Positions 42,094-52,805 of a DNA stretch of 64,000 nt are shown here, piece by piece. The notes below the pieces were generated by a model that made no database searches, was not told where the DNA came from, and saw only the letters and a list, made by a program, of their open reading frames with translations. Source of the DNA: Lolliginicoccus lacisalsi (GTDB lineage: Bacteria > Actinomycetota > Actinomycetes > Mycobacteriales > Mycobacteriaceae); NCBI RefSeq assembly GCF_014841105.1, contig NZ_JACYWE010000009.1, positions 62,001 through 126,000 of the forward strand, written 5' to 3'. Position 1 is the first letter of the stretch; every line of letters starts with the position of its first letter. A program made the translations under genes and the position numbers.

Positions 42094-42825
42094 GTGGCAG
42101 ACATGAGGACGCCCGAGCCGGGATCCCGGCACCCCATGCGTCGCCGGGGCGAGACCTACGCGGAATACGCCAAGCGGATCCCGCGGCCGATCAAGTCCGA
42201 GGACTACGTCCGCGAGATCGACGAGCTCGCCGCCGAGCCGCCCATCACCACTGATCGCATCTGGACGATCCCCAACGCGCTCAGCATGCTGCGGCTCGCG
42301 GGAGTGCCGGTCTTCCTCGTGCTCCTGCTGGTCTATCAGCTCGACGGGTGGGCGCTGTGGGTGCTGGTATTCAGCGGCATCAGCGACTGGCTCGATGGCA
42401 AGCTCGCCCGGTTGCTCAACCAGACATCGAAGCTCGGCGCGATCCTGGATCCGCTCGCCGACCGGCTCTACATGTTCGTCATCCCCATCGCGTTCGCGTG
42501 GCGCGAGCTCATCCCGTGGTGGGTGGTCGCGCTGCTCGTTGGGCGCGACGTCATCCTCGCGGCGATGGTGCCTTTCGTGCGGGGCCGGGGCGTGGACTCG
42601 CTGCCGGTGACCTATTTGGGCAAGGCGGCGACCTTCGCCCTCATGTATGCGTTCCCGGTTATTCTTGCAGCGCAGGTGGCCAGCACCTTCGCCTCGATCA
42701 TGGAGCCCATCGGCCATGCCATGCTGATCTGGGGCCTTTTCCTGTACCTCTGGACGATGGTGCTGTACGTGGTGCAGGTGCGCTTGCTGGTCCGCGAGTA
42801 CCCGCGCCTGCGCGAAGAGCACTAG
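42094..42825 (+). CDS. CDP-alcohol phosphatidyltransferase (PgsA2 / cardiolipin-synthase type)
   Basis: This 243-aa membrane enzyme transfers a phosphatidyl group from CDP-diacylglycerol to an alcohol. The motif SDWLDGKLARLLNQTSKLGAILDPLADR (about 94-121) is the complete D-G-x2-A-R-x8-G-x3-D-x3-D signature. About five membrane helices surround it, with a charged 55-residue cytosolic N-terminus. The position before the DUF881/Sbp genes matches Rv1822 (pgsA2), for which cardiolipin synthesis has been proposed. Start GTG 42094; ATG 42103 is an alternative. Confidence 0.9.
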   Translation: MADMRTPEPGSRHPMRRRGETYAEYAKRIPRPIKSEDYVREIDELAAEPPITTDRIWTIPNALSMLRLAGVPVFLVLLLVYQLDGWALWVLVFSGISDWLDGKLARLLNQTSKLGAILDPLADRLYMFVIPIAFAWRELIPWWVVALLVGRDVILAAMVPFVRGRGVDSLPVTYLGKAATFALMYAFPVILAAQVASTFASIMEPIGHAMLIWGLFLYLWTMVLYVVQVRLLVREYPRLREEH

Positions 42826-42834
42826 CGACCGACG

Positions 42835-43689
42835 ATGCCCCACCCCGCCCCCCGCTCGCCGCAGCCGTCGCTGCTGCGTGCTCTGCTCACCAGCCATCTC
42901 GACCCTGGCTACGCGGCGGCGCGCGCCCGGGCCCAGCGCTCCGGCGGAAGGCTCCGGCATCCCCTCGCGGACGTGGCGTGGCTGGTGGTCGGCGCCTTCC
43001 TCATCGGCATCGCCCTGGGCGGGGCCCGGGGCTGGGCCGAGCAGCGTGCTCCCGATACGGAGCTGCTGCTCGCGACCTTGCGCGCCGAGGCCCGGCAGGC
43101 AAGCGCTCGCGTCGATGCGCTTGCCATCGAGCGCGACCAGCTCGCCGCGGAGATCGGCGATTCCCGGTCGCGCCTCGCCGAGCTCGGGGGACCGGCAGGC
43201 CGCGCGGTCGATGAGCTTGCTCTCATCGAGCATGCGGTGTCCGCGACGCCGGTGGAGGGGGCGGGCATCGAGGTCGATCTCGCCGAGCCCGCTGAGGCGA
43301 ATGCCATCACCGGCACGGGCCGCGTTGGCGCGACCCGGAACACCTTGCTCGACCGGGACCTGCAGATCGTGGTGAACGCGCTGTGGGCCGCGGGGGCCGA
43401 GGCCATCGCGGTCGATGGCGTGCGCATCGGCGCGCACACCGCGATTCGCCAGGCTGGTCGTGCCATCCTGGTGGACAATCACGTCATCAGCGAGCCCTAC
43501 GTCATCTCCGCGATCGGGGAGCCACGGCGCTTGCAGTCATCGTTCATCGCGAGCGGCGCCTACGTGCGCATGTCGGGGCTCGGCCAGCTCTACGGGATCG
43601 GTTTCGCCGTCCGCGACGCCGAGCACCTCGAGCTGCCGGGCGCGTCGGTCCGCGAGATGCGGCTCGCGGAGCAGAAGGAGGCACCGTGA
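42835..43689 (+). CDS. DUF881 family membrane protein
   Basis: This 284-aa protein has one membrane helix (about 42-62), a short coiled coil (about 80-120) and the DUF881 domain: GAGIEVDL, TLLDRDLQIVVNALWAAGAEAIAVDGVRI, YVISAIGEPRRLQSSF. The biochemical function is unknown; the family also occurs in division gene clusters of Firmicutes. It lies 9 bp after the phosphatidyltransferase gene, and its stop overlaps the sbp start (GTGA). Confidence 0.88.
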   Translation: MPHPAPRSPQPSLLRALLTSHLDPGYAAARARAQRSGGRLRHPLADVAWLVVGAFLIGIALGGARGWAEQRAPDTELLLATLRAEARQASARVDALAIERDQLAAEIGDSRSRLAELGGPAGRAVDELALIEHAVSATPVEGAGIEVDLAEPAEANAITGTGRVGATRNTLLDRDLQIVVNALWAAGAEAIAVDGVRIGAHTAIRQAGRAILVDNHVISEPYVISAIGEPRRLQSSFIASGAYVRMSGLGQLYGIGFAVRDAEHLELPGASVREMRLAEQKEAP

Positions 43690-44018
43690 TCGGTGTTATC
43701 GCCCTCATCGCGGGAGTGGTGCTCGGGGTGTACCTGAGCCCCGATGTGCCCGCCGGAATCCAGCCGTACCTCCCGATCGCCGTCGTCGCCGCGCTCGATG
43801 CGCTCTTCGGTGGCCTGCGAGCGTATTTCGATGGTCTTTTCGATTCCAAGGTCTTTGTGGTCTCGTTCTTGTTCAACGTGACGGTTGCCGCCTTGCTGGT
43901 GTATCTCGGGGATCTGCTCGGGGTGGGGGCGCAATTGTCCACGGCCGTGCTCGTGGTGCTGGGCATTCGCATCTTCGGCAATGCGGCCTCGATCCGTCGC
44001 GGGGTGTTCGGTGCCTGA
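43686..44018 (+). CDS. sbp: Small basic protein Sbp (DUF1290)
   Basis: This 110-aa membrane protein with three or four helices matches the Sbp/DUF1290 family: [47 protein letters not shown] is the conserved first half. It is always found with DUF881 proteins and probably forms a membrane assembly with them; the function is unknown. The GTG start overlaps the preceding stop, and the end overlaps the next start by 8 bp. Confidence 0.9.
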   Translation: MIGVIALIAGVVLGVYLSPDVPAGIQPYLPIAVVAALDALFGGLRAYFDGLFDSKVFVVSFLFNVTVAALLVYLGDLLGVGAQLSTAVLVVLGIRIFGNAASIRRGVFGA

Positions 44019-44739
44019 CCGCGCGGCCCGCAAGCGCACGCGCGGGCGGAAAGCCGTCTTCTCTGTTCTTGCCGTGGTGTTCTGCGTCATCGTGGGTGTC
44101 GCGATCACTGCGCAGGTGCGCACCGTGGGCAGCGACGATGTGCTCGACGGCATGCGCCAGCAGGATCTCCTGGAGCTGCTCGACCAGCTCAACGCGATCG
44201 AGGCGGAGAACCGGGCAGAGATCGAGGCGCTCGAGGACACCCTGGCGGGGATCATCGCGTCGGGCAGCGATGGCGAGGCCGCGCTCGAGCAGGCTCTGGC
44301 GCGGCGCGATGCGCTGGCCGTCCAGTCGGGGATCGTCGCTGCCAGCGGGCCCGGCGTGGTGCTGATCATCCGGGACCCGAACAACGCGGTGGGCGCGGAG
44401 GTCCTGCTCGACCAGATACAGGAGCTGCGCGCGGCGGGCGCCGAGGCCATCCAGGTGACGGACAGCGAGGGAGCGGGCGTGCGGGTGGGCACTAGCACCT
44501 GGTTCACCGGCCCGGGCGGGCGGGTCGTGGCGGAGGGTGTCGAGCTCGCGGCTCCCTACGTGGTCACGGCGATTGGTGACCCTGATACGCTCGCAGCCGC
44601 TCTCGACATTCCCGGGGGGGCGCTCGACACAGTGGCGCGCAATGGCGGTAGGTTGACCATCGAGAAGCGCGACGAGGTCGTGGTGGACATCGTGCGGGAG
44701 CTGCCCGGCCCGATCTATGCTCGGCCGGGGGGACCCTGA
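44011..44739 (+). CDS. DUF881 family membrane protein (second)
   Basis: This 242-aa paralogue of the upstream DUF881 protein has a basic N-terminus (RAARKRTRGRKAVF), one membrane helix (about 15-32), a coiled coil (about 48-95) and the DUF881 domain with GVVLIIRDPNNAVGAEVLLDQIQELRAAGAEAIQV and YVVTAIGDPDTLAAAL. GTG 44011 lies inside the end of sbp, showing tight coupling of the DUF881-Sbp-DUF881 trio. Confidence 0.88.
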   Translation: MPDRAARKRTRGRKAVFSVLAVVFCVIVGVAITAQVRTVGSDDVLDGMRQQDLLELLDQLNAIEAENRAEIEALEDTLAGIIASGSDGEAALEQALARRDALAVQSGIVAASGPGVVLIIRDPNNAVGAEVLLDQIQELRAAGAEAIQVTDSEGAGVRVGTSTWFTGPGGRVVAEGVELAAPYVVTAIGDPDTLAAALDIPGGALDTVARNGGRLTIEKRDEVVVDIVRELPGPIYARPGGP

Positions 44740-44836
44740 CCGATCGGTTCCGGCGACGGCGCCGCGGTCACCCTGGTACGTCGCGGCGGATGCGCGGCGG
44801 AAGCACGCAGACAGTGTGGATGGAAGGAAGACGCAA

Positions 44837-45244
44837 GTGACCGAGGCCAGCCTCCCCGAGGACCTGCGGTATACCCGCGAGCACGAGTGGGTCCTCAAGT
44901 CCGGGGACTCGACGGTCCGTATCGGCATCACGGACTATGCCCAGCGCCAGCTCAACGATGTGGTGTTCGTGCAGCTCCCTGACGTCGGCAAGAAGGTGAC
45001 CGCGGGGGAGCCGTTCGGCGAGGTCGAGTCGACGAAGAGCGTCTCCGACATCTTCGCGCCGGTCAACGGCACCATCTCCGCGTTGAACGAGGCGCTCAGC
45101 GACTCCCCGGAACTGGTGAATACCGACCCCTACTCAGGGGGCTGGCTCGTCGAGATCGCCGTGGCCGATGCGGGCTCCCTCGACGAGGCGCTCGGCGGGA
45201 TGCTGGGCGCGGCCGAGTATCGCGAGATCATCGGTGATGAGTGA
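44837..45244 (+). CDS. gcvH: Glycine cleavage system H protein
   Basis: GcvH is the lipoyl carrier that shuttles the aminomethyl group between GcvP, GcvT and Lpd. The 135-aa product shows YTREHEWV, GITDYAQRQLNDVVFVQLPDVG and the lipoylation motif GEVESTKSVSD with Lys67. GGAAGGAAG precedes GTG 44837. gcvP is 3.2 kb downstream; gcvT is not in the window. Confidence 0.96.
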   Translation: MTEASLPEDLRYTREHEWVLKSGDSTVRIGITDYAQRQLNDVVFVQLPDVGKKVTAGEPFGEVESTKSVSDIFAPVNGTISALNEALSDSPELVNTDPYSGGWLVEIAVADAGSLDEALGGMLGAAEYREIIGDE

Positions 45245-45493
45245 GATCCCCAAGTACTGTTCGGATTAAGTTTCGCTGAGGATCCCGGAAAACTCACGCA
45301 AGCGCTCCGCATGGCCGCGCCAACAAGGTACGGTCGAACCTAGCGTCGGCGTGGCTCGCGACACCACGGGCTGGACCGACGGTCGGGGTTTGCGCAGCGG
45401 GACAGCGGGACGCGGCCGTGGGTTCGTCAACGATCCCCGGCCTGCGCGACACTCGGTCGTGGTGCCACAAGGCAAGTAGAAAGAGGAGATACG

Positions 45494-45976
45494 GTGAGCG
45501 ACAACCAGAACAATCCGGCCTTCGAGGGAGCGTCGGCGGAGACCACATCGGTGTTCCGCGCGGATTTTCTGCGCGAGCTCGATGCTGCCGGCCACGCTCC
45601 TGAGCCGCAGGTTTCCGGCATCGAGAGCCTACCGGCCGGATCGGCGCTGCTGGTGGTCAAGCGCGGACCCAACGCGGGCTCGCGCTTCCTCCTTGACGAG
45701 GCGACGACCTCCGCGGGCAGGCATCCGGACAGCGACATCTTCCTCGACGATGTCACCGTGAGCCGCAGGCACGCGGAGTTCCGCCGCGAGAATGGCGCCT
45801 TCCAGGTCGTCGACGTGGGCAGTCTCAATGGCACCTATGTCAATCGCGAGCCTGTTGACTCCGCCGTCCTGGCCAACGGGGATGAGGTCCAGATCGGGAA
45901 GTTCCGGCGGGTGTTCCTTTCCGGCCCGAAGCCCGCGGGATCGGAGGAGCCCGCCCCAGGAGCAGGCAGCCAGTGA
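45494..45976 (+). CDS. garA: FHA-domain regulator GarA/OdhI
   Basis: GarA/OdhI inhibits 2-oxoglutarate dehydrogenase and adjusts glutamate metabolism, and is switched off when a serine/threonine kinase phosphorylates it. The 160-aa product has the N-terminal target ETTSVFRADFL with Thr17 and Thr18, and an FHA domain (about 50-140) with AGRHPDSDIFLDDVTVSRRHAEF and SLNGTYVNREP. AGAGGAG precedes GTG 45494. The 249-bp upstream gap probably holds its promoter (TAGCGT near 45340). The stop overlaps ftsR. Confidence 0.95.
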   Translation: MSDNQNNPAFEGASAETTSVFRADFLRELDAAGHAPEPQVSGIESLPAGSALLVVKRGPNAGSRFLLDEATTSAGRHPDSDIFLDDVTVSRRHAEFRRENGAFQVVDVGSLNGTYVNREPVDSAVLANGDEVQIGKFRRVFLSGPKPAGSEEPAPGAGSQ

Positions 45977-46692
45977 CCGCAGCCGGGAATCCCCACCAGA
46001 GCGCGGGGCTATCGATCGGGGCGGTGCTGGATCAGCTTCGCCCCGATTTTCCTGATGTGACGATCTCCAAGATCCGCTTCCTGGAGTCCGAGGGCTTGAT
46101 CAGCCCGCAGCGCACGCCGTCGGGCTACCGGCGATTCGGCGCGGCGGACTGCGACAGGCTCCGCTTCATCCTCACCGCGCAGCGTGATCACTACCTGCCG
46201 CTCAAGGTGATCCGCGAGCAGCTCGATGCCATTGATCGGGGATCCACCCCGGAGGGGCCCGTGGTCCGGTTGCCCCGCACCTTCGCGTCCAGCGATGGCC
46301 AGGGCCTCGACGTCGGCGAGTCCTCGTCGCGATTGAGCCGCACGGAGCTGCTGCGGCGCACCGGGGCGGACGAGGCTTTCCTCGATGCGATCATCTCGGT
46401 CGGGTACGTCAAGGCCGGGACTGCCGGCTACTTCGACGCTGATGCGATCACCCTGGTGCGGACCGCGAGATCGATGTCGGAGTTCGGTATCGACGCTAGG
46501 CACCTGCGCTCCTTCCGGATGGCTGCCGAGCGCCAGGCGGATCTCTTGGCGCAGATCGCGAGCCCGGTGGCCCTGGGCCGCGAGGAGGGCGCCCGCGACC
46601 GCGCCGAGGAGATGATCCGGGAGCTTGGTTCGTTGCTCGTCACCGCGCATGCCGCGCTGCTGAAGTCCGCTGCGCGGGACGCGCTGCACTAG
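45973..46692 (+). CDS. ftsR: MerR-type regulator FtsR
   Basis: This 239-aa MerR-family activator is the orthologue, by position after garA, of Rv1828 and of C. glutamicum FtsR, which stimulates ftsZ. Residues 14-85 form the winged helix: SIGAVLDQLRPDFPDVTISKIRFLESEGLISPQRTPSGYRRF. A second MerR-like segment (about 120-190) is typical of this subgroup. It lacks the metal-binding cysteines of classical MerR. GTGA overlap with garA couples translation. Confidence 0.88.
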   Translation: MTAAGNPHQSAGLSIGAVLDQLRPDFPDVTISKIRFLESEGLISPQRTPSGYRRFGAADCDRLRFILTAQRDHYLPLKVIREQLDAIDRGSTPEGPVVRLPRTFASSDGQGLDVGESSSRLSRTELLRRTGADEAFLDAIISVGYVKAGTAGYFDADAITLVRTARSMSEFGIDARHLRSFRMAAERQADLLAQIASPVALGREEGARDRAEEMIRELGSLLVTAHAALLKSAARDALH

Positions 46693-46826
46693 CTGGGCCG
46701 GGGGAGAGGTTCCGCGCGAGCACGGGCCCGGGAGGATCGCCCGTACGGCCATCGTGTCCGCGTTCCCATAGACTTGGTGGTAGCGCTCCGGTCCAGAGCC
46801 ACACGTGCACAGGAGAGGCGGTTGAC

Positions 46827-47300
46827 ATGGGTGAGGTTCGCGTTATCGGTATTCGCGTCGAGCAACCACAGAACCAGCCGGTGATGCTGCTTCGCGAGGT
46901 CGATGGCGATCGCTACCTGCCCATCTGGATCGGGCAGGCCGAGGCGACATCGATCGCGCTGGAGCAGCAGGGCGTGGTTCCGGCGCGGCCACTGACCCAT
47001 GACCTGTTCCGCGATGTGCTTGTGGCACTGGGGCATTCCCTCAAGGAAGTGCGGATCGTGGATCTGCAGGAGGGCACCTTCTACGCCGAGATGCATTTCG
47101 ACAAGGACGTGACCGTCTCCGCGCGGCCGTCCGATGCCGTAGCGATCGCGCTGCGCGTTGATGTGCCGATCTATGCCGAAGAGGCCGTGCTCGAGGAAGC
47201 GGGCCTGGTCATTCCGGATGAGAAGGAGGACGAGGTCGAGAAGTTCAAGGAGTTCCTGGACTCGGTCTCGCCGGATGACTTCAAGTCCCCGGATAGCTAA
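46827..47300 (+). CDS. Bifunctional nuclease family protein (DUF151)
   Basis: The 157-aa product has the DUF151 core VIGIRVEQPQNQPVMLLREVDGDRYLPIWIGQAEATSIAL, THDLFRDVLVALGH, and RPSDAVAIALRVDVPIYAEEAVLEEAG. A plant homologue was reported to have DNase and RNase activity; the bacterial role is unknown. It matches Rv1829 by position. A TAGACT box (46769-46774) lies upstream, GGAGAGGCGG precedes ATG 46827, and a hairpin terminator follows. Confidence 0.9.
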   Translation: MGEVRVIGIRVEQPQNQPVMLLREVDGDRYLPIWIGQAEATSIALEQQGVVPARPLTHDLFRDVLVALGHSLKEVRIVDLQEGTFYAEMHFDKDVTVSARPSDAVAIALRVDVPIYAEEAVLEEAGLVIPDEKEDEVEKFKEFLDSVSPDDFKSPDS

Positions 47301-47309
47301 TTGCGTCTC

Positions 47310-47420
47310 GGAATGGCAACGTAAAAATCTCAACCCGTGGTTGAGGGTTTACTATTCTGATTCTTTCTTACATTTGTGTGATTTTAATCATGCTGGTAAT
47401 CGAAAAGTTGTAATCTAAAG
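47310..47420. other. AT-rich intergenic spot (about 30% GC at its centre)
   Basis: Bases 47341-47400 contain about 30% G+C by hand count in a genome near 70%. The spot holds a terminator, the small palindrome TGATT-TT-AATCA (47378-47389) and a possible -10 box TAATCT (47411-47416) leading to the MerR gene. Nucleoid proteins such as Lsr2 prefer such DNA; that link is inference. Confidence 0.7.
47329..47370 (+). terminator. Intrinsic terminator after the DUF151 gene
   Basis: CTCAACC-CGT-GGTTGAG (47329-47345) is a perfect 7-bp stem with a 3-nt loop. It is followed by a T-rich stretch to about 47370. It is the only textbook U-tailed terminator I saw in the window. Confidence 0.75.
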
Positions 47421-47566
47421 GCGGCGAGGCGCAAGGACGCGCAGCGCTTCAGGGCGGTAGTGTGCTTCTCGACCACCCTGAGGGGACCACCTCGGTCCCA
47501 CCACATCCGTGTCGCCACGGGATGCCCAGCATCCGGCGTGACGGATCCGGCGAGAGGGAGATATCC

Positions 47567-48181
47567 GTGGCCGAAGACCTGAAGGGACAACGGAGCGCGC
47601 ACGCGACACCTCGATCCATTCCTGCTGAGCCTGTCGTCCAGCCGGGATTGTTTCCCGATGACTCGGTTCCCGATGAGCTTGTCGGCTACCGCGTGCCCAC
47701 TGCCTGCCAGATCGCCGGTATCACTTACCGGCAGCTCGACTACTGGGCCCGCACCGGCCTCGTGCAGCCCTCGATCCGCGGCGCCGCGGGCTCGGGCAGC
47801 CAGCGGCTCTACTCCTTCAAGGACATGCTTGTCCTCAAGATCGTCAAGCGACTCCTGGATACCGGAATCTCGCTGCACAACATCCGCATTGCCGTTGAGC
47901 ATCTGCGCCAGCGTGGCGTGGCGGACCTAGCGAACGTGACCCTCTTCTCCGATGGCACCACCGTCTACGAGTGCGCGTCCCCCGAGGAGGTCGTGGACCT
48001 GCTCCAGGGCGGCCAGGGCGTGTTCGGCATTGCTGTCGGCGGCGCCATGCGCGAGCTGACCGGCAAGATCGCCGAGTTTCCCGGCGAGCACGCGGACGTC
48101 GTCGAGACCGGCGAGAAGGTCGTCCCGTTCGAGGACGAGCTCGCGTCCCGCCGTCGCAACCGGGCTCGCAAGATCGGCTAG
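47567..48181 (+). CDS. MerR-type regulator (Rv1830/McdR type)
   Basis: This 204-aa protein has an N-terminal tail and a MerR winged helix (about 42-115): VGYRVPTACQIAGITYRQLDYWARTGLVQPSIRGAAGSGSQRLYSFKDMLVLKIVKRLLDTGISL. The C-terminal part (GTTVYECASPEEVVDLLQGGQGVFGIAVGGAMREL) is conserved in the Rv1830 family, linked to mycobacterial cell division. GAGAGGGAG precedes GTG 47567. The gene lies directly upstream of the glycine riboswitch but is not known to be part of glycine control. Confidence 0.85.
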   Translation: MAEDLKGQRSAHATPRSIPAEPVVQPGLFPDDSVPDELVGYRVPTACQIAGITYRQLDYWARTGLVQPSIRGAAGSGSQRLYSFKDMLVLKIVKRLLDTGISLHNIRIAVEHLRQRGVADLANVTLFSDGTTVYECASPEEVVDLLQGGQGVFGIAVGGAMRELTGKIAEFPGEHADVVETGEKVVPFEDELASRRRNRARKIG

Positions 48182-48239
48182 CTAGCGGCGCCAGTTCGTC
48201 CGAACCGGTCGCAGCCAGTAAGCTGGGTGCGCGTCGATG

Positions 48240-48440
48240 CCGTGCGGGAGAGACCCTGCTGCAGCCCCCGGGCTGCGCGGGGCGCCGAAGGAGCAACACC
48301 TCTCCGTCAATCTCTCAGGCACCCGGGACCGCACGAGCTGCGACGCCTCTGGAAAGTGGTGGCACCGCCACCCGCCCACGGGGAAAGGCGCGAACGCGCT
48401 GAATCTCTCAGGCGCCCGCACGGGCAGCGACAGAGGGGGA
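48240..48440 (+). ncRNA. Tandem glycine riboswitch
   Basis: Two consecutive glycine aptamers precede gcvP. Aptamer 1 (about 48243-48333) starts GCGGGAGAGACC and contains GCCGAAGGAGCAA and AATCTCTCAGGCA. Aptamer 2 (about 48350-48437) contains CTCTGGAAAG, GGGGAAAGGCGC and AATCTCTCAGGCG. These are the hallmark gcvT-motif segments. Glycine binding normally switches on glycine-cleavage genes. The platform may include the hairpin CAAGGC-AAT-GCCTTG (48450-48464) and pairing of G48435-48439 with C48470-48474, immediately before the GAGGAG ribosome site. Confidence 0.93.
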
Positions 48441-48485
48441 GGACCACACCAAGGCAATGCCTTGCCCGGCCCCCGAGGAGCACCC

Positions 48486-51335
<2,850 letters not shown>

Positions 51336-51398
51336 GTCGCGCCGGGTGGCCCTGGAGCCGCGGGCCGGGAGCGCTCGGGTGGCCCCGGAGCCGCAAAC

Positions 51399-51465
51399 GC
51401 GATAGAAGCAGCCAAACGCGATAGAAGTCGACCTGGGATCTGCGCGGTTTCTATCGCGTTTGCGG
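51399..51465 (+). repeat. 67-bp palindromic element, copy 3, with a doubled left arm
   Basis: The core arms are CAAACGCGATAGAA (51413-51426) and TTCTATCGCGTTTG (51449-51462), with CGG after. An intact extra left arm lies 19 bp upstream (51394-51408), the spacing of the degenerate extra CAAACGC (36997) in copy 2. The loop resembles copy 2 (GACCT...GCGG). It begins 63 nt after the gcvP stop, between convergent genes. Confidence 0.88.
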
Positions 51466-51554
51466 CGGACGCGGCGGCGGACGCGGCGTAAGCGGCAGAG
51501 GCGGCGGGGCCGGGCGGCAGTCAGAGCCGTGGGCGGCAGGAGGCCCAGCCCGGT

Positions 51555-52715
51555 CTACTCCCGGACGAGCTCGATGATCACGATCTCGGGGGTCGTTCCG
51601 ATGCGGACCGGTGGCCCCCAGGCGCCCGCGCCCGAAGTGGTGTAGATCTGCGTGCCGCGCTCAGCACCACGCCCTTGGGCATCACTGGCCAGCATGTCGA
51701 GCCCGGTAATGGCTACGTCCTGGGTGAGCGCGACGAGGTAGCCAAACGGCCAGAGCTGCCCGCCGTGGGTGTGGCCGGAGAACTGGACGTCCACCCCTGC
51801 CTCGGCGGCTGCGTTGATGTGGCGCGGCTGGTGGGCGAGCAGCAGCAGGGTGCGCTCGGTATCGCGGCCGCCGAGAGCCTCGTCGAGATCAGCGGGGCGG
51901 GGCGCGGGGGCGTCGTAGTCGTTGACCCCAGCGAGGTCGATCGTGTCTCCCTCGCGCTGCAGCTCGATGCGCTGGTTGCGCAAGGGATTCATGCCGAGCC
52001 CCGCGAAGTAGTCGAGCCAGGCGTCGGCGTCGTCGGCATAGTATTCGTGGTTTCCGGAGACGACGTGCACACCGAGCGGCGCGCGCAGGGCCGCTAGCGG
52101 CATGGTGGCGGGCCCGACCTGGGCGATGGTTCCGTCGATGAGATCCCCGCCGACCAGGATGAGATCGGGATCCTGCTCGTTGACGAGCTCGGTGGCCTTC
52201 CGGGCGAACTCTTCACCGAGGGCGGGCCCGAGGTGCAGGTCGGCGACGAGCGCGATGCGTGCGCCGTCGAATCCCGGGGGCAGGCCAGGCACGGCGATGC
52301 GGGCCTCGCGCACCGTGAGCTGGTGGGCGTTCCAGGTTCCCCAGCCGCACACGGCGAGCACCGCTACGACCACCAGCGCGGTGGCCGCGCGACGGGCTCC
52401 TAGGATGCGGCTGGCGTCCATGCGGATGGCCCGGGCCAGGAGTGCGACGACGCTGATCAGGACGAGGGCGGGAACGAGGTAGAACAGGACCGCGAACCAG
52501 ATGCCACCGAGGTATCCGATCGGCCGGCCCCAGCTCATCGGTATATGGATGCCGACGGCGAGGCTGGCTATGGCGGCGGCCCACAGGATGGCAAGGGTGA
52601 TTTGGCCAAGCCGCCGGGCGCGCGGCCCGAGCCGGGCCGCGGAGACCAGGGCATGGTGCAGCCAGAGGTGGATCGCGCCGATGAACAGCGCGGTGATGGC
52701 GAGGAAGAGCAGCAT
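51555..52715 (-). CDS. Membrane-anchored metallophosphoesterase
   Basis: This 386-aa protein has about four N-terminal membrane helices (1-135) and then a calcineurin-like phosphoesterase domain: IALVADLHLGPAL, LVGGDLIDG, VVSGNHEYY, and GHTHGGQLWPFGY supply the metal ligands. It resembles YkuE/YaeI-type enzymes, some of which act on lipid phosphates; the substrate here is unknown. ATG 52715 is preferred; a GTG at 52739 lies inside the glcB terminator hairpin. Confidence 0.87.
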   Translation of the reverse strand: MLLFLAITALFIGAIHLWLHHALVSAARLGPRARRLGQITLAILWAAAIASLAVGIHIPMSWGRPIGYLGGIWFAVLFYLVPALVLISVVALLARAIRMDASRILGARRAATALVVVAVLAVCGWGTWNAHQLTVREARIAVPGLPPGFDGARIALVADLHLGPALGEEFARKATELVNEQDPDLILVGGDLIDGTIAQVGPATMPLAALRAPLGVHVVSGNHEYYADDADAWLDYFAGLGMNPLRNQRIELQREGDTIDLAGVNDYDAPAPRPADLDEALGGRDTERTLLLLAHQPRHINAAAEAGVDVQFSGHTHGGQLWPFGYLVALTQDVAITGLDMLASDAQGRGAERGTQIYTTSGAGAWGPPVRIGTTPEIVIIELVRE

Positions 52716-52738
52716 GCTAGTTCCCGATCCGGATAGCA

Positions 52739-52778
52739 CGAGGGCGGGCGCCCCCTGCGTGGGGAGCTCCCGCCCTCG
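52739..52778 (-). terminator. Hairpin terminator after glcB
   Basis: CGAGGGCGGG (52739-52748) and CCCGCCCTCG (52769-52778) are perfect arms with a further CCCC/GGGG stem inside. It lies 27 nt past the glcB stop on the minus strand. The glcB transcript probably ends here. Confidence 0.7.
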
Positions 52779-52805
52779 ATTCTAGGTGGTGCCCGCTAGC
52801 GGCGA

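Noticed and set aside
48237-48485. N-terminal extension of GcvP
   Set aside because: This stretch is the tandem glycine riboswitch; the GcvP family starts at the [13 protein letters not shown] segment behind a GAGGAG site.
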